Shown: positions 6,652 to 13,728, counted from the first letter of the stretch. The stretch is 18,361 nt of DNA from Bog-756 sp037141235 (GCA_037141235.1 JBAXCY010000039.1:1-18361); one strand, 5' to 3'. Notes: generated by a model not told the origin, from the letters alone. Program-made: numbers and translations.

Positions 6652-8136
6652 CTAGGGCGCGGCCAGCACCCGGAACGCGCCTCGCATGAACGGATGCACG
6701 CGGCACCAGAACGCGTACGTGCCCGGGGCCAAGTTGGTAGGCGTGTTCCACGTCAGCCGTCCGGCGGTCGGTACACCGAAGTTGCCCAACTGCCCCGAGT
6801 CGAACTCGATCAGTCCGTTGGCGGTCGGATAGGCGATGCCGGTGGTGAGGTTGCAGGGCAGAGCGCACGCCGTGATGCTGTGCCAGATTCCATAGCCAGA
6901 TGATGGTGCGTCGTTATTGGTGAAACGGATCGAGTGGCCCTGCAGCACCGTGGGGACCTGGGTGGCGAGGTCGAGGTCGCCCGGGGTGTACTCGTAGTTG
7001 GTGATGGCGATGTCGGTCACTGGGGACCCGTCGGCCAAGGTGGTGGGGTTGGGAAGATCAGGATCAGCCTTCCCTCCATGGTTGTTGTTCTCCGGGAGGT
7101 GGCCGTGCGTATAGCGGACCGCCATGTCGGCCGGCGTCACTGCGAACGGGTCGAGGCCCGTGGTCGTGTTCGGCACGAACCACAGGACCATGATGCCCAT
7201 GGCCTCGTACCACGAACGCGCGCTCGAGTCATACGTCACCGTCGTGCGAATAGTGTCCCCGGCTGTGACATGCACCTTCCAGTTCGCCTTGGTGATGCCC
7301 ATGGTGACGTCCCACGACACCGGACCGGCCTTCTCGAAGTACTTGGCGTTCGACCGGAACACGTGCGCGCTCTGGCCGCCACGATCGACATAGAGATCGT
7401 TCCACAGGCCCCCGGGGTGGAGATGGCCGGCGGCGGCCACCAACGTGCCCCCGGTCGGCATCGTGTACTGGTTCTTGGCCGAACCGCTGCCATACGGGTT
7501 GGCCGCCTGGTCCGGGTAGGTGTACTGACCGTTCGTCCCACCGCCCCGGTGCACGTCGAACACCGGGTAACTGCCGCCGTTCTGCACGTCCATCCAGATC
7601 GGAATCGCTTCGGTCATCGGCTTGGTAACACTGGAGTCCGGGATGAACGAGAGGTCGTACGAGATCCGCACGTCGAACGGCGTGGCGACCAGATCGTGGA
7701 TCATGAAGTTGAGGAGCCAGTTGTCGCTGGCCTTGTACCGGTAGCCGAAGCCGCCCGGAAGCTTCAGCGCCGTCTTCTCCTCACCAGCGGCGAAGAACCG
7801 CTGGGGGTACCCTGCGGTCGAGTCGGTCCGCGACAGATTGATCCACACGGCGTGATGTAGATGGATGATGTCGACCGCCGGTGTGGAGTTGTCCGGCAGG
7901 AGCAGGTTCGGCTTGATGCCGACGATCCAACCGTCGACCGTCGGCTTCGGCACCTGGCCTGCGCTGAACTGGATGATGTTCTGACCCGTGTTGATGTGGA
8001 TCGGGCCGTATTCGAAGTGCAACGTCTGCGGGGTGTTTGCCGCTTGTGCCTGAGGTGCGACAGCTACGGCTGCGCCCAGGACAGCGAGTACGGCGACGGT
8101 CAACACCACCAGGAATCTCATCACGCGTCGCATCAT
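6652..8136 (-). CDS. Secreted SURNod19-domain protein fused to an amicyanin-like cupredoxin
   Basis: A 494-residue exported protein. Residues 1-33 form a Sec signal peptide (MMRR, a hydrophobic run, then AQA before N34). Residues about 35-345 match the SURNod19 family by recall: HLHH (92-95), RFFAAGEE (113-120), LPGGFGYRY (126-134), FMIHD (144-148), GHLHPGGLW (237-245), SWDVTM (274-279) and SWYEAMGIM (308-316). Residues about 370-494 form a type 1 copper domain with H419, C478, H481 and M484 in FWCRVHPFMRG, spaced as in amicyanin. C424 and C428 may pair. The first domain also lines up with PHM copper monooxygenases (HH 94/95, H147, H238/H240, M313; see findings). The start at 8136 was chosen to give a clean signal peptide. 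Upstream frame to 8232 is unlikely. M34 and M38 starts are possible. Function in the cell is unknown. Confidence 0.8.
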   Translation of the reverse strand: MMRRVMRFLVVLTVAVLAVLGAAVAVAPQAQAANTPQTLHFEYGPIHINTGQNIIQFSAGQVPKPTVDGWIVGIKPNLLLPDNSTPAVDIIHLHHAVWINLSRTDSTAGYPQRFFAAGEEKTALKLPGGFGYRYKASDNWLLNFMIHDLVATPFDVRISYDLSFIPDSSVTKPMTEAIPIWMDVQNGGSYPVFDVHRGGGTNGQYTYPDQAANPYGSGSAKNQYTMPTGGTLVAAAGHLHPGGLWNDLYVDRGGQSAHVFRSNAKYFEKAGPVSWDVTMGITKANWKVHVTAGDTIRTTVTYDSSARSWYEAMGIMVLWFVPNTTTGLDPFAVTPADMAVRYTHGHLPENNNHGGKADPDLPNPTTLADGSPVTDIAITNYEYTPGDLDLATQVPTVLQGHSIRFTNNDAPSSGYGIWHSITACALPCNLTTGIAYPTANGLIEFDSGQLGNFGVPTAGRLTWNTPTNLAPGTYAFWCRVHPFMRGAFRVLAAP

Positions 8137-8209
8137 GCACTCATCATGACCCTGACGGGCCCCTCGCGCAACAGGTAGGGCATGAGTTGCACCTGGACTG
8201 CGCTCGGGC

Positions 8210-8223
8210 GTCGAAGAATCGAC
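8210..8223 (-). terminator. Short stem-loop just after the LCP gene
   Basis: GTCGA/TCGAC, a 5-bp stem with a 4-base loop, lies 2 bases beyond the stop codon of the LCP gene in its direction of transcription. There is no U-run, so at best it is a weak terminator or mRNA end. Confidence 0.25.
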
Positions 8224-8225
8224 TC

Positions 8226-9773
8226 TCAACACGGCGTCGGGTCGAAGTCGGTCTGGACGGTGGTGGTCGTGACCGATGGAGCGCTCGTCGCCGGAGTGGA
8301 TCCCCCGGTCGAGTACGACACCGGGGGCTGCATCGAGGTCGATGTCGTCGTGGTCACCACGCCGGATGCGCCCGGAGGCGGTGTAAGGGCCACCGGGGCC
8401 GGGGCCCCGAGGAACTGGCTGATCACCTGGTCGGCCTGGGGCTGCTGGACGTAGAGCACCGATCCCAGGTAGCCGAACGTCGAGGAGCCCGACGAGTAGG
8501 TGGGGAGCGTGGAGGTGGCCAGAGTGCCTGAGGCGAACGACTTGAACTGCTGGGCCAGAGACACCAGATCACGGATGTTGAACGTGGAGTCGATGGTGAC
8601 CCCTTGGACCACCGAGCCGATGAAGGCGTTGAGGGTGAGCGGGTTGTACTGCTTCTCGGCCTGGTCGATCAGTGCCTTGAGGAAAGCATTCTGCCGCTGG
8701 ATCCGTCCGAAGTCGCTGGTCCCGTCGTACTGCCAGTACCCGTTGGAGTAGTACTGGTAGTGGCGGCTCCTGGCCACGGCTAGCGAATACCCGCCGTTGA
8801 GGTGCTGACATCCGGTGGCCCTGATGTCGAGTCCGGTGTACTCGTCCCTGGCCCGATAAGGAAAGTTCAGATCGACGCCACCGATGGCGTCGACCGCCCC
8901 GCGGAACCCGACGAAGTTCAGCTGCACCACATGGGAAATGGGAATCCCGAAGTTGGCCTCGATGCTCTGAACCAACTGGTCAGGCCCCGTGTTGTAGGTG
9001 GCGTTGATGCGGTTGTACTTGCCGATCTGGCTCGTGTCGCCCGCCACGGTGAGCACGGTGTCCCTCGGGATGGAGAGCACGCTGACCTGACCGGTGGCCG
9101 GAACGACATGGACGATCTTGACCACGTCGCTGCGCTGGCCACCAGCTGTCGATGTGCTGCCATACGCATTCTGTTCCGACCCCGTGATCCCCGCCCGGGT
9201 ATCCGATCCGACCAAGAGCACGTTGAACGGAGTGCCGGCCGGGGTCACCTTGAGGTGCCGCACCGTCACCTTGGTGACCTGGTCGAAGCGGTACTGCACG
9301 TAGACATACCCGGAGGCGACACCCACTAGGGCAAGGGAGACAACCACCACTCCGGACAACAGCACCCAGTCCAGCCACGTCCGCTTCGCCTTGGCCGGCT
9401 TGGCACCCTTGGCCGGCTTGGCACCCTTGGCACCCTTCAATGGCTTGACGCCTGTAGTCGCCTCGGCCGCCTCCCGCCGCTCCTTACGGGTCAGGCGAGT
9501 CCCTTGGTCGGCTGCAGCCGCCCCAGCCGTCGCCCCAGCAGCTGCAGCCGCCCCTGCTACCGCAGGAACCATTGCCGTGTAGCGCTCATCAGATATTGCG
9601 GCCAGCGAGTCGCCAGGAGATGCGGTGGTGGCGGCCGCGTCAGATCCTGAGGATCCTGCTTCTGCGGGTTCCGGAGCCTTCGCTTGGTCCCCGTCGGAGG
9701 ACGCCCCTGGGCTCTTGTCGGGCCTGCGTTTGGGACTGTGTGCGCCTCCCCGGCGACGGTCTCGGCGGGCCAT
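8226..9773 (-). CDS. LytR-CpsA-Psr (LCP) family cell-wall glycopolymer ligase
   Basis: A 515-residue membrane-anchored protein of the LCP family, which transfers polyprenyl-linked glycopolymers (teichoic acids, arabinogalactan) to peptidoglycan outside the membrane. Residues 1-130 are cytosolic, charged and low-complexity, with an alanine-rich run and KGAKPA repeats (113-130). A transmembrane helix spans about 134-158. The LCP domain runs about 183-400 with VLLVGSDTRAG (185-195), QRSDVV (213-218) and SIPRDT (234-239), giving the conserved R214, D216, R237 and D238. The C-terminus is a T/S/P-rich tail ending in a cysteine, C515. The ATG at 9773 has no Shine-Dalgarno but a TAGCGT hexamer 6 nt upstream. 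It lies downstream of sufC2 on the same strand, 63 bases away, and appears to have its own promoter. Confidence 0.92.
   Translation of the reverse strand: MARRDRRRGGAHSPKRRPDKSPGASSDGDQAKAPEPAEAGSSGSDAAATTASPGDSLAAISDERYTAMVPAVAGAAAAAGATAGAAAADQGTRLTRKERREAAEATTGVKPLKGAKGAKPAKGAKPAKAKRTWLDWVLLSGVVVVSLALVGVASGYVYVQYRFDQVTKVTVRHLKVTPAGTPFNVLLVGSDTRAGITGSEQNAYGSTSTAGGQRSDVVKIVHVVPATGQVSVLSIPRDTVLTVAGDTSQIGKYNRINATYNTGPDQLVQSIEANFGIPISHVVQLNFVGFRGAVDAIGGVDLNFPYRARDEYTGLDIRATGCQHLNGGYSLAVARSRHYQYYSNGYWQYDGTSDFGRIQRQNAFLKALIDQAEKQYNPLTLNAFIGSVVQGVTIDSTFNIRDLVSLAQQFKSFASGTLATSTLPTYSSGSSTFGYLGSVLYVQQPQADQVISQFLGAPAPVALTPPPGASGVVTTTTSTSMQPPVSYSTGGSTPATSAPSVTTTTVQTDFDPTPC
9391..9435. repeat. 18-bp tandem repeat coding for KGAKPA
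   Basis: TTGGCCGGCTTGGCACCC occurs at 9391-9408 and 9409-9426, followed by a partial TTGGCACCC at 9427-9435. On the minus strand it encodes the lysine/alanine repeat in the cytosolic part of the LCP protein. Its length is a multiple of three, so copy-number change would keep the frame. Confidence 0.85.
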
Positions 9774-9779
9774 GACCAG

Positions 9780-9785
9780 ACGCTA
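9780..9785 (-). promoter_or_regulatory. Candidate -10 hexamer for the LCP gene
   Basis: TAGCGT on the minus strand, 6 nt before the ATG at 9773. There is no ribosome binding site, so a leaderless transcript is likely. Confidence 0.45.
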
Positions 9786-9836
9786 GCAACCCGGACTCCG
9801 ACGGACCGCGCACCAAGCCAAAAGCACCGAATCGAA

Positions 9837-10574
9837 TCAGGAGTAGGCGGCGTATCCCGACCGGTCGACGATCCCGGCCAACTCGGCGCCACCAGTAGCC
9901 ACGACACGCCCACCAGCAAGGACATGGACCACATCGGGGCGGAGCACATCGAGCAGACGGTGGAAATGGGTGATGGCCAGGACCCCGAGACCCCACTCCT
10001 CTGTGGCCTCTTCGACCCGGCGGCCCACATCGGCCAGGGCATCGACGTCCAGGCCGGAGTCGATCTCGTCCAGAACGGCAAACCGCGGGCGGAGCACGCT
10101 CAGCTGCAGCGTTTCGTTCCTCTTCCGCTCGCCTCCCGACAGATCCACGTTGAGGGATCGGTCGAGGAATCGTTCGTCGAATCCGATCCGGGCTGCTTCG
10201 GTGTGGAGCCGCGCGTCCATGTTCGGCACGTTCTCCTCGGTCGCAACGAAGCGGCGGGCGGCAGTCATCGACTCGACCAACGACACGCCGGGAACCTCGA
10301 TCGGGTGCTGCATGGCCAAGAAGAGACCCGCTCGAGCCCGCTGCCAGGTCGGCAGAGCGAGGAGATCGATCCCATCGAGGGTGACTGATCCGCCCAGCAC
10401 GTCATAGCCGGGACGACCCATCAGTACGTGAGCCAGCGTGCTCTTGCCGGATCCGTTCGGGCCCATGACGGCGTGGACCTCGCCGCTGCGCACGGTCAGT
10501 GAGAGCCCCTGCAGGATCTCGCGGCCGGGGATGCCCGCCCTCAGGTCTTCGATTACCAACTCGCCCGTGCTCAT
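9837..10574 (-). CDS. sufC: Fe-S cluster assembly ATPase SufC, second copy (SufC2)
   Basis: A 245-residue SufC ATPase. It shows Walker A GPNGSGKST (38-46), Q-loop Q89 in FLAMQHPIEVPGVS, signature LSGGERKR (145-152), Walker B AVLDEID (166-172), D-loop SGLD (173-176) and switch H203. All catalytic residues are present. The LSGGERKRNETLQ and DEIDSGLD stretches recall cyanobacterial/plastid SufC more than the first copy does, which suggests a separate origin rather than a recent duplication. The ATG at 10574 overlaps the TGA of the Rieske gene (ATGA), the mark of a coupled operon sufD-Rieske-sufC2. A longer reading frame upstream exists but lies inside the Rieske gene and lacks family sequence. 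Confidence 0.95.
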   Translation of the reverse strand: MSTGELVIEDLRAGIPGREILQGLSLTVRSGEVHAVMGPNGSGKSTLAHVLMGRPGYDVLGGSVTLDGIDLLALPTWQRARAGLFLAMQHPIEVPGVSLVESMTAARRFVATEENVPNMDARLHTEAARIGFDERFLDRSLNVDLSGGERKRNETLQLSVLRPRFAVLDEIDSGLDVDALADVGRRVEEATEEWGLGVLAITHFHRLLDVLRPDVVHVLAGGRVVATGGAELAGIVDRSGYAAYS

Positions 10575-10930
10575 GGGACCACCACCGAAACAGCACCGTC
10601 GGCCACCACGACGTCGTAGACGGGGACCGACTTGGTGGCCGGGAACGAACACGGAGCCCCGGTCAACAGGTCGAACATCGACCCGTGCTTGGCACACTCG
10701 ATCTGACACTCTTCGGGCCATACCTCGCCATCAGCCAGCGAGAAGTCCTCGTGGCTACACCGGTCGCCTATGGCGTGGAAGTCGTCGCCGATCCGCACTA
10801 GCGCCACCCGCAGTCCGGCAACATCGAACCGCCTGGCCTGGCCGGGCTCGAGGTCCGACACGGCGCACAGTCTGGCTGTCACGGCCCCGCTCTGATCGGC
10901 CGGCCCATCGAATATGGTCGCTTCAGGCAC
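10571..10930 (-). CDS. Rieske [2Fe-2S] ferredoxin of the SUF operon
   Basis: A 119-residue soluble Rieske protein. The cluster ligands are C58 and H60 (CSHED) and C79 and H82 (CAKHG), 18 residues apart, followed by the usual FDLLTGAP turn (86-93). Such small ferredoxins sit between sufD and sufC in many actinobacterial SUF operons, where an electron-supply or cluster-carrier role is assumed but not proven. The GTG start at 10930 overlaps the sufD stop by 8 bases and has GGGGG 6 nt upstream. Upstream reading frame lies inside sufD and is not part of the protein. It overlaps sufC2 by 4 bases. Confidence 0.88.
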   Translation of the reverse strand: MPEATIFDGPADQSGAVTARLCAVSDLEPGQARRFDVAGLRVALVRIGDDFHAIGDRCSHEDFSLADGEVWPEECQIECAKHGSMFDLLTGAPCSFPATKSVPVYDVVVADGAVSVVVP

Positions 10931-12287
10931 GCGATACCCCCGACCGCTCGGCCAAGGCGTTGCCGATGAGCGTGCGCACACCGGCCAACGGGACCTGATC
11001 GGCGATGCTGTCGAAGAACCCCGCCACGATGAGTTGCTCGGCCCGCTCGGGCTCGATGCCCCGGGACTCGAGGTAGTAGCGCTGGTCCTCGTCGACGGGG
11101 CCGACCGTGGATCCATGGCTGCACTTCACGTCGTTCTCCTCGATGTCGAGGTTGGGCACCGAATCGGCGTGGGCCCCCTCGTCGAGCACCAGATTGTGGT
11201 TGGTCTGCATGGCATCGGACTTGACTGCGCCACGCCGCACCTTGATGAGCCCGCTGTAGACGGAGTGGGAGGTATCAGCCACCGCCCCCATGAACAGCAG
11301 GTCGCTGGTGGTACGGGGAGCTTGATGGTCCTGAAGGGTGCGGAAGTCGAGCATCTGGTCGTGGCGGCCGATGAAGGCGGCGCGCAACCGACTGGCGCCC
11401 GACTCCCCCGCCAGTGCCGAGTCCGTGCGGAGCCGGGCATAGCTGCCACCGAGGGCCACCGCATAGCTCGACAAGGTGGCATGGGCACCGATGGTGCTGG
11501 CCTGATGGGCGATCTGCCAGCTGGCACCGTTGAGCGACTGGATCGACACATAGGCCAGCGAGGCGTGGTCTTCGACCAGCAGTTCGGTGACGGGCACCAC
11601 GAGACGCTCCGTCGGGGCGGCGCCAGAGGTCCATGCGTCCTGCCCGTCGGCCAGCAAACCGCCCTCGGCGTCCACCACGAGCTCGATCACACCGGCAGTC
11701 GCCCCGTCCCCGACCCGCACGAGTGTCCTCGGGAACACCGCTGATCCGGATGCCCCCGAAACCACATGGACGATGACTACGGGGTCGGCCAATGATGCTC
11801 CGGCACGCACATCGACCACGACCGGATCGATGACGAATGCATCGTTCAGAAGCGGAAAGTCATGGGCATCGCCGAGGACGGACCCGAGGAGTTCGGCCCC
11901 GTCCGGATGATCGGTGATCCGCCCCAACATGAACACGTCATCTCCAACGGTCGCCGCCAGCGTGGAAAGAACGCCATCGAGGGTCACGATGAGACCGCTG
12001 CGGGGGCCCAGGCTGTCGACCAGGGCGTGGATCCGATCCGACGGAGTCAGACCAGGATCGTTGGCCGCTCGGGTCAGATCGGCCGGACGGAACGCGTCGA
12101 GGTCGAGACTGTTGATCCGGCTGTAGCGCCAGACCTCGTCTTTCTCCGTCGGGAGCGGCGATGACGCGAACGTCTCGGCCGCAGCGACGCGACGCGTAGC
12201 CAGCCAGGGGGCGCCAGCCAGGCCGGCGGCGTACTCAGGGGTGAAGGTGGACAGAATGGGGCCTCTCGCGGATCGAGGCCCGCACAC
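10923..12287 (-). CDS. sufD: Fe-S cluster assembly scaffold protein SufD
   Basis: A protein of about 454 residues with the right-handed beta-helix fold of the SufB/SufD family. It pairs with SufB and binds one SufC. The N-terminal helical part contains EKDEVWRYSRI, and the C-terminal part contains NHNLVLDEGAHADSVPNLDI followed by VKCSHGSTVG. H391 in the latter matches the histidine needed for iron handling in E. coli SufD (H360). The start is uncertain: GTG at 12287 is the only standard start codon near the expected N-terminus, with GAGG only 3 nt away. Family sequence seems to begin at LSTFTPEY, where CTG (with AGAGG 7 nt upstream) could serve. It is first in the operon sufD-Rieske-sufC2 and has no adjacent sufB, which is unusual. 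Confidence 0.93.
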   Translation of the reverse strand: MCGPRSARGPILSTFTPEYAAGLAGAPWLATRRVAAAETFASSPLPTEKDEVWRYSRINSLDLDAFRPADLTRAANDPGLTPSDRIHALVDSLGPRSGLIVTLDGVLSTLAATVGDDVFMLGRITDHPDGAELLGSVLGDAHDFPLLNDAFVIDPVVVDVRAGASLADPVVIVHVVSGASGSAVFPRTLVRVGDGATAGVIELVVDAEGGLLADGQDAWTSGAAPTERLVVPVTELLVEDHASLAYVSIQSLNGASWQIAHQASTIGAHATLSSYAVALGGSYARLRTDSALAGESGASRLRAAFIGRHDQMLDFRTLQDHQAPRTTSDLLFMGAVADTSHSVYSGLIKVRRGAVKSDAMQTNHNLVLDEGAHADSVPNLDIEENDVKCSHGSTVGPVDEDQRYYLESRGIEPERAEQLIVAGFFDSIADQVPLAGVRTLIGNALAERSGVSRA

Positions 12288-12301
12288 GAGCCTCGACGGT
12301 C

Positions 12302-12307
12302 ATACTA
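12302..12307 (-). promoter_or_regulatory. Candidate -10 hexamer for the sufD operon
   Basis: TAGTAT on the minus strand, 14 bases before the GTG of sufD. It would give a very short leader containing GAGG. The divergent region between sufD and the crotonase gene (12288-12399) holds the promoters of both. Confidence 0.35.
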
Positions 12308-12313
12308 CCGGGA

Positions 12314-12336
12314 TGGCGGGCATGGTCGCCCCGCCA
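12314..12336. repeat. Inverted repeat in the sufD/crotonase divergent region
   Basis: TGGCGGG and CCCGCCA form a perfect 7-bp dyad around a 9-base centre, just upstream of the sufD -10 hexamer. It could be an operator, or chance in GC-rich DNA. Confidence 0.35.
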
Positions 12337-12363
12337 GGGATTCCCCACACCGCGCCTGCACGG

Positions 12364-12390
12364 CGCTCACGCATACCGCTCACGGCATAC
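12364..12390 (+). repeat. Tandem duplication within the crotonase promoter
   Basis: CGCTCACGCATAC (12364-12376) is followed directly by CGCTCACGGCATAC (12377-12390), the same sequence with one added G. The second copy supplies the start of the -10 hexamer used by the next gene. Confidence 0.7.
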
Positions 12391-12393
12391 GCT
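12388..12393 (+). promoter_or_regulatory. -10 hexamer TACGCT of the crotonase gene
   Basis: TACGCT lies exactly 6 nt before the ATG at 12400, and no Shine-Dalgarno sequence is present. This is the arrangement of leaderless actinobacterial genes. Confidence 0.5.
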
Positions 12394-12399
12394 TGCCCC

Positions 12400-13254
12400 A
12401 TGAGCGCCCAGACCATCGAATCCTTCACCTCCGATGTCCTCACCATCGAGGTCGCCGACCACGTAGCCACTCTCTGGCTCGACCGTCCCGAGAAGCGCAA
12501 CGCCATGGGCCTCGCCTTCTGGGATGACCTGCCCATAGCCATGGAGTGCATCAGTAATGACCCATCGGTCCGGGCCGTGATCATCGCCGCCCGCGGGCCC
12601 CACTTTTCGGTGGGACTCGACCTGGTGGCTATGGCCGGGATCAGCAGCGTCCCCGAGTCAGCCGATGGAAACCGACCGTCCGCGGCCACCCGAGCACGGT
12701 TTTCTCATAAGCAGATCGTGCGGATGCAGGCCTCGATCACCGCAGTGGCGGACTGCCCGGTGCCGGTGATCGCGGCCATCCAGGGGTACTGCATCGGCGG
12801 GGGCGTCGACCTCGTCTCGGCTTGCGATATCCGCTTAGCCAGTGCTGATGCCGTGTTCTCTGTCCGCGAGGCCAAGGTCGCCATCGTTGCTGACGTAGGC
12901 AGTCTGCAGCGGCTCCCGGCCATCATCGGCAACGGACAGCTGGCCGAGTTGGCCTACACCGGCAAGGACATCGATGCTGCTCGGGCCGAGGCCATCGGAC
13001 TGGTCAATGCCGTGAGCGCCGATGCCGACTCCGTGGTCGCCGATGCCCGGACCATGGCTGGCGAAATTGCGGCCAACTCGCCGCTGGCCGTCCAGGGGAC
13101 CAAGGCGGTGCTGGTGGCATGCGCGAATCGGTCGGTAGCCGAGGGCCTGGACTACGTAGCCACCTGGAACGCAGCCTTCCTTGCCTCCGACGACCTCACC
13201 GAGGCGATGACGGCGTTCATGGAGAAGCGGCCCGCCACCTTCACTGGGAACTAG
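12400..13254 (+). CDS. Crotonase-family enzyme, delta(3,5)-delta(2,4)-dienoyl-CoA isomerase-like
   Basis: A 284-residue enoyl-CoA hydratase/isomerase family protein. The oxyanion-hole stretches are HFSVGLDL (68-75) and the CIGGGVDL helix (131-138). D137, E157 (VREAKV) and D165 (VADVGSLQRLP) have the same 20- and 8-residue spacing as the catalytic D176, E196 and D204 of rat dienoyl-CoA isomerase. The C-terminal SPLAVQGTKA and GLDYVATWN also match that group. The enzyme would move double bonds during oxidation of unsaturated fatty acids; a hydratase role is less likely because the hydratase glutamate pattern is absent. An upstream in-frame start at 12241 is rejected, since family sequence begins after 12400 and a -10 hexamer sits 6 nt before it. 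The gene is divergent from sufD and convergent with the toxin gene. Confidence 0.9.
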   Translation: MSAQTIESFTSDVLTIEVADHVATLWLDRPEKRNAMGLAFWDDLPIAMECISNDPSVRAVIIAARGPHFSVGLDLVAMAGISSVPESADGNRPSAATRARFSHKQIVRMQASITAVADCPVPVIAAIQGYCIGGGVDLVSACDIRLASADAVFSVREAKVAIVADVGSLQRLPAIIGNGQLAELAYTGKDIDAARAEAIGLVNAVSADADSVVADARTMAGEIAANSPLAVQGTKAVLVACANRSVAEGLDYVATWNAAFLASDDLTEAMTAFMEKRPATFTGN

Positions 13255-13256
13255 CT

Positions 13257-13278
13257 GGCTGGCGAGGACTTGCCAGCC
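13257..13278 (+). terminator. Stem-loop right after the crotonase stop codon
   Basis: GGCTGGC-GAGGACTT-GCCAGCC is a perfect 7-bp stem with an 8-base loop starting 3 bases after the TAG. No U-run follows, so it may be a factor-assisted end or an mRNA-stabilising stem. The rest of the gap to 13350 shows nothing recognisable. Confidence 0.5.
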
Positions 13279-13350
13279 CGACCCGGATGTCCGACGACGA
13301 TGCCCCGTCCGACGAGGCCGTACAGCTTCCCCGTGTGACGTCGGGGGCCG

Positions 13351-13728
13351 CTAGGGCCGCACCAGCTCGATGTGTCGGCCAAGTACCTCGGCCAGGACCC
13401 GGAGGTCGGCCTCGTCCGTGGTGACGATCACGTCACCATCATCGGCAAGGAGCACGATCGACGCATCCACCACATCGCTCGAGCCGGCACGGGCGAGCAA
13501 TCTGCCTGCCGCCCGGCCCACGGGCTCATCGACCGCACGGACCTCCATGCCGGCCACCGCCGAGGCCAGCCTGGCCTGCACTGCCCGCCCCCGCCACACC
13601 TGTCCCAGGACGACAGCATTGGTGATCGGAACCTCGCCCCGGGCCAGCACTCCCTTGAGCCGAACCCAGCTCGCCCGCTCACCTCGCTCGATAGCGATCA
13701 GTCCGCCTGCGTCGTAGACAAGTGTCAC
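13351..13728 (-). CDS. PIN-domain toxin, VapC-like
   Basis: A 125-residue PIN-domain protein, probably a ribonuclease toxin. D6 (YDAGG), D85/D88 (SSDVVDAS) and D105/D108 (TTDEADL) fit the metal-binding acids of the family. At the position of the usual second acid, the sequence reads VLGQVWRG, with Q43 instead of glutamate. I recall this variant in a PIN subgroup, so it need not mean inactivity. The GTG start at 13728 overlaps the antitoxin stop (GTGA), the standard coupling of such pairs. A longer frame to 14043 lies inside the antitoxin gene and is not real. It is convergent with the crotonase gene. Confidence 0.82.
   Translation of the reverse strand: MTLVYDAGGLIAIERGERASWVRLKGVLARGEVPITNAVVLGQVWRGRAVQARLASAVAGMEVRAVDEPVGRAAGRLLARAGSSDVVDASIVLLADDGDVIVTTDEADLRVLAEVLGRHIELVRP

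Noticed and set aside
10931..11116. Upstream extension of the Rieske protein to 11116.
   Set aside because: The extra part is sufD read in another frame; GTG 10930 with GGGGG upstream gives a complete Rieske protein.
12235..12303. A 22-codon reading frame starting ATG 12303 on the minus strand, upstream of and overlapping sufD, as a leader peptide.
   Set aside because: The ATG overlaps the candidate -10 hexamer TAGTAT, so it would lie upstream of the transcript start; there is no ribosome binding site.
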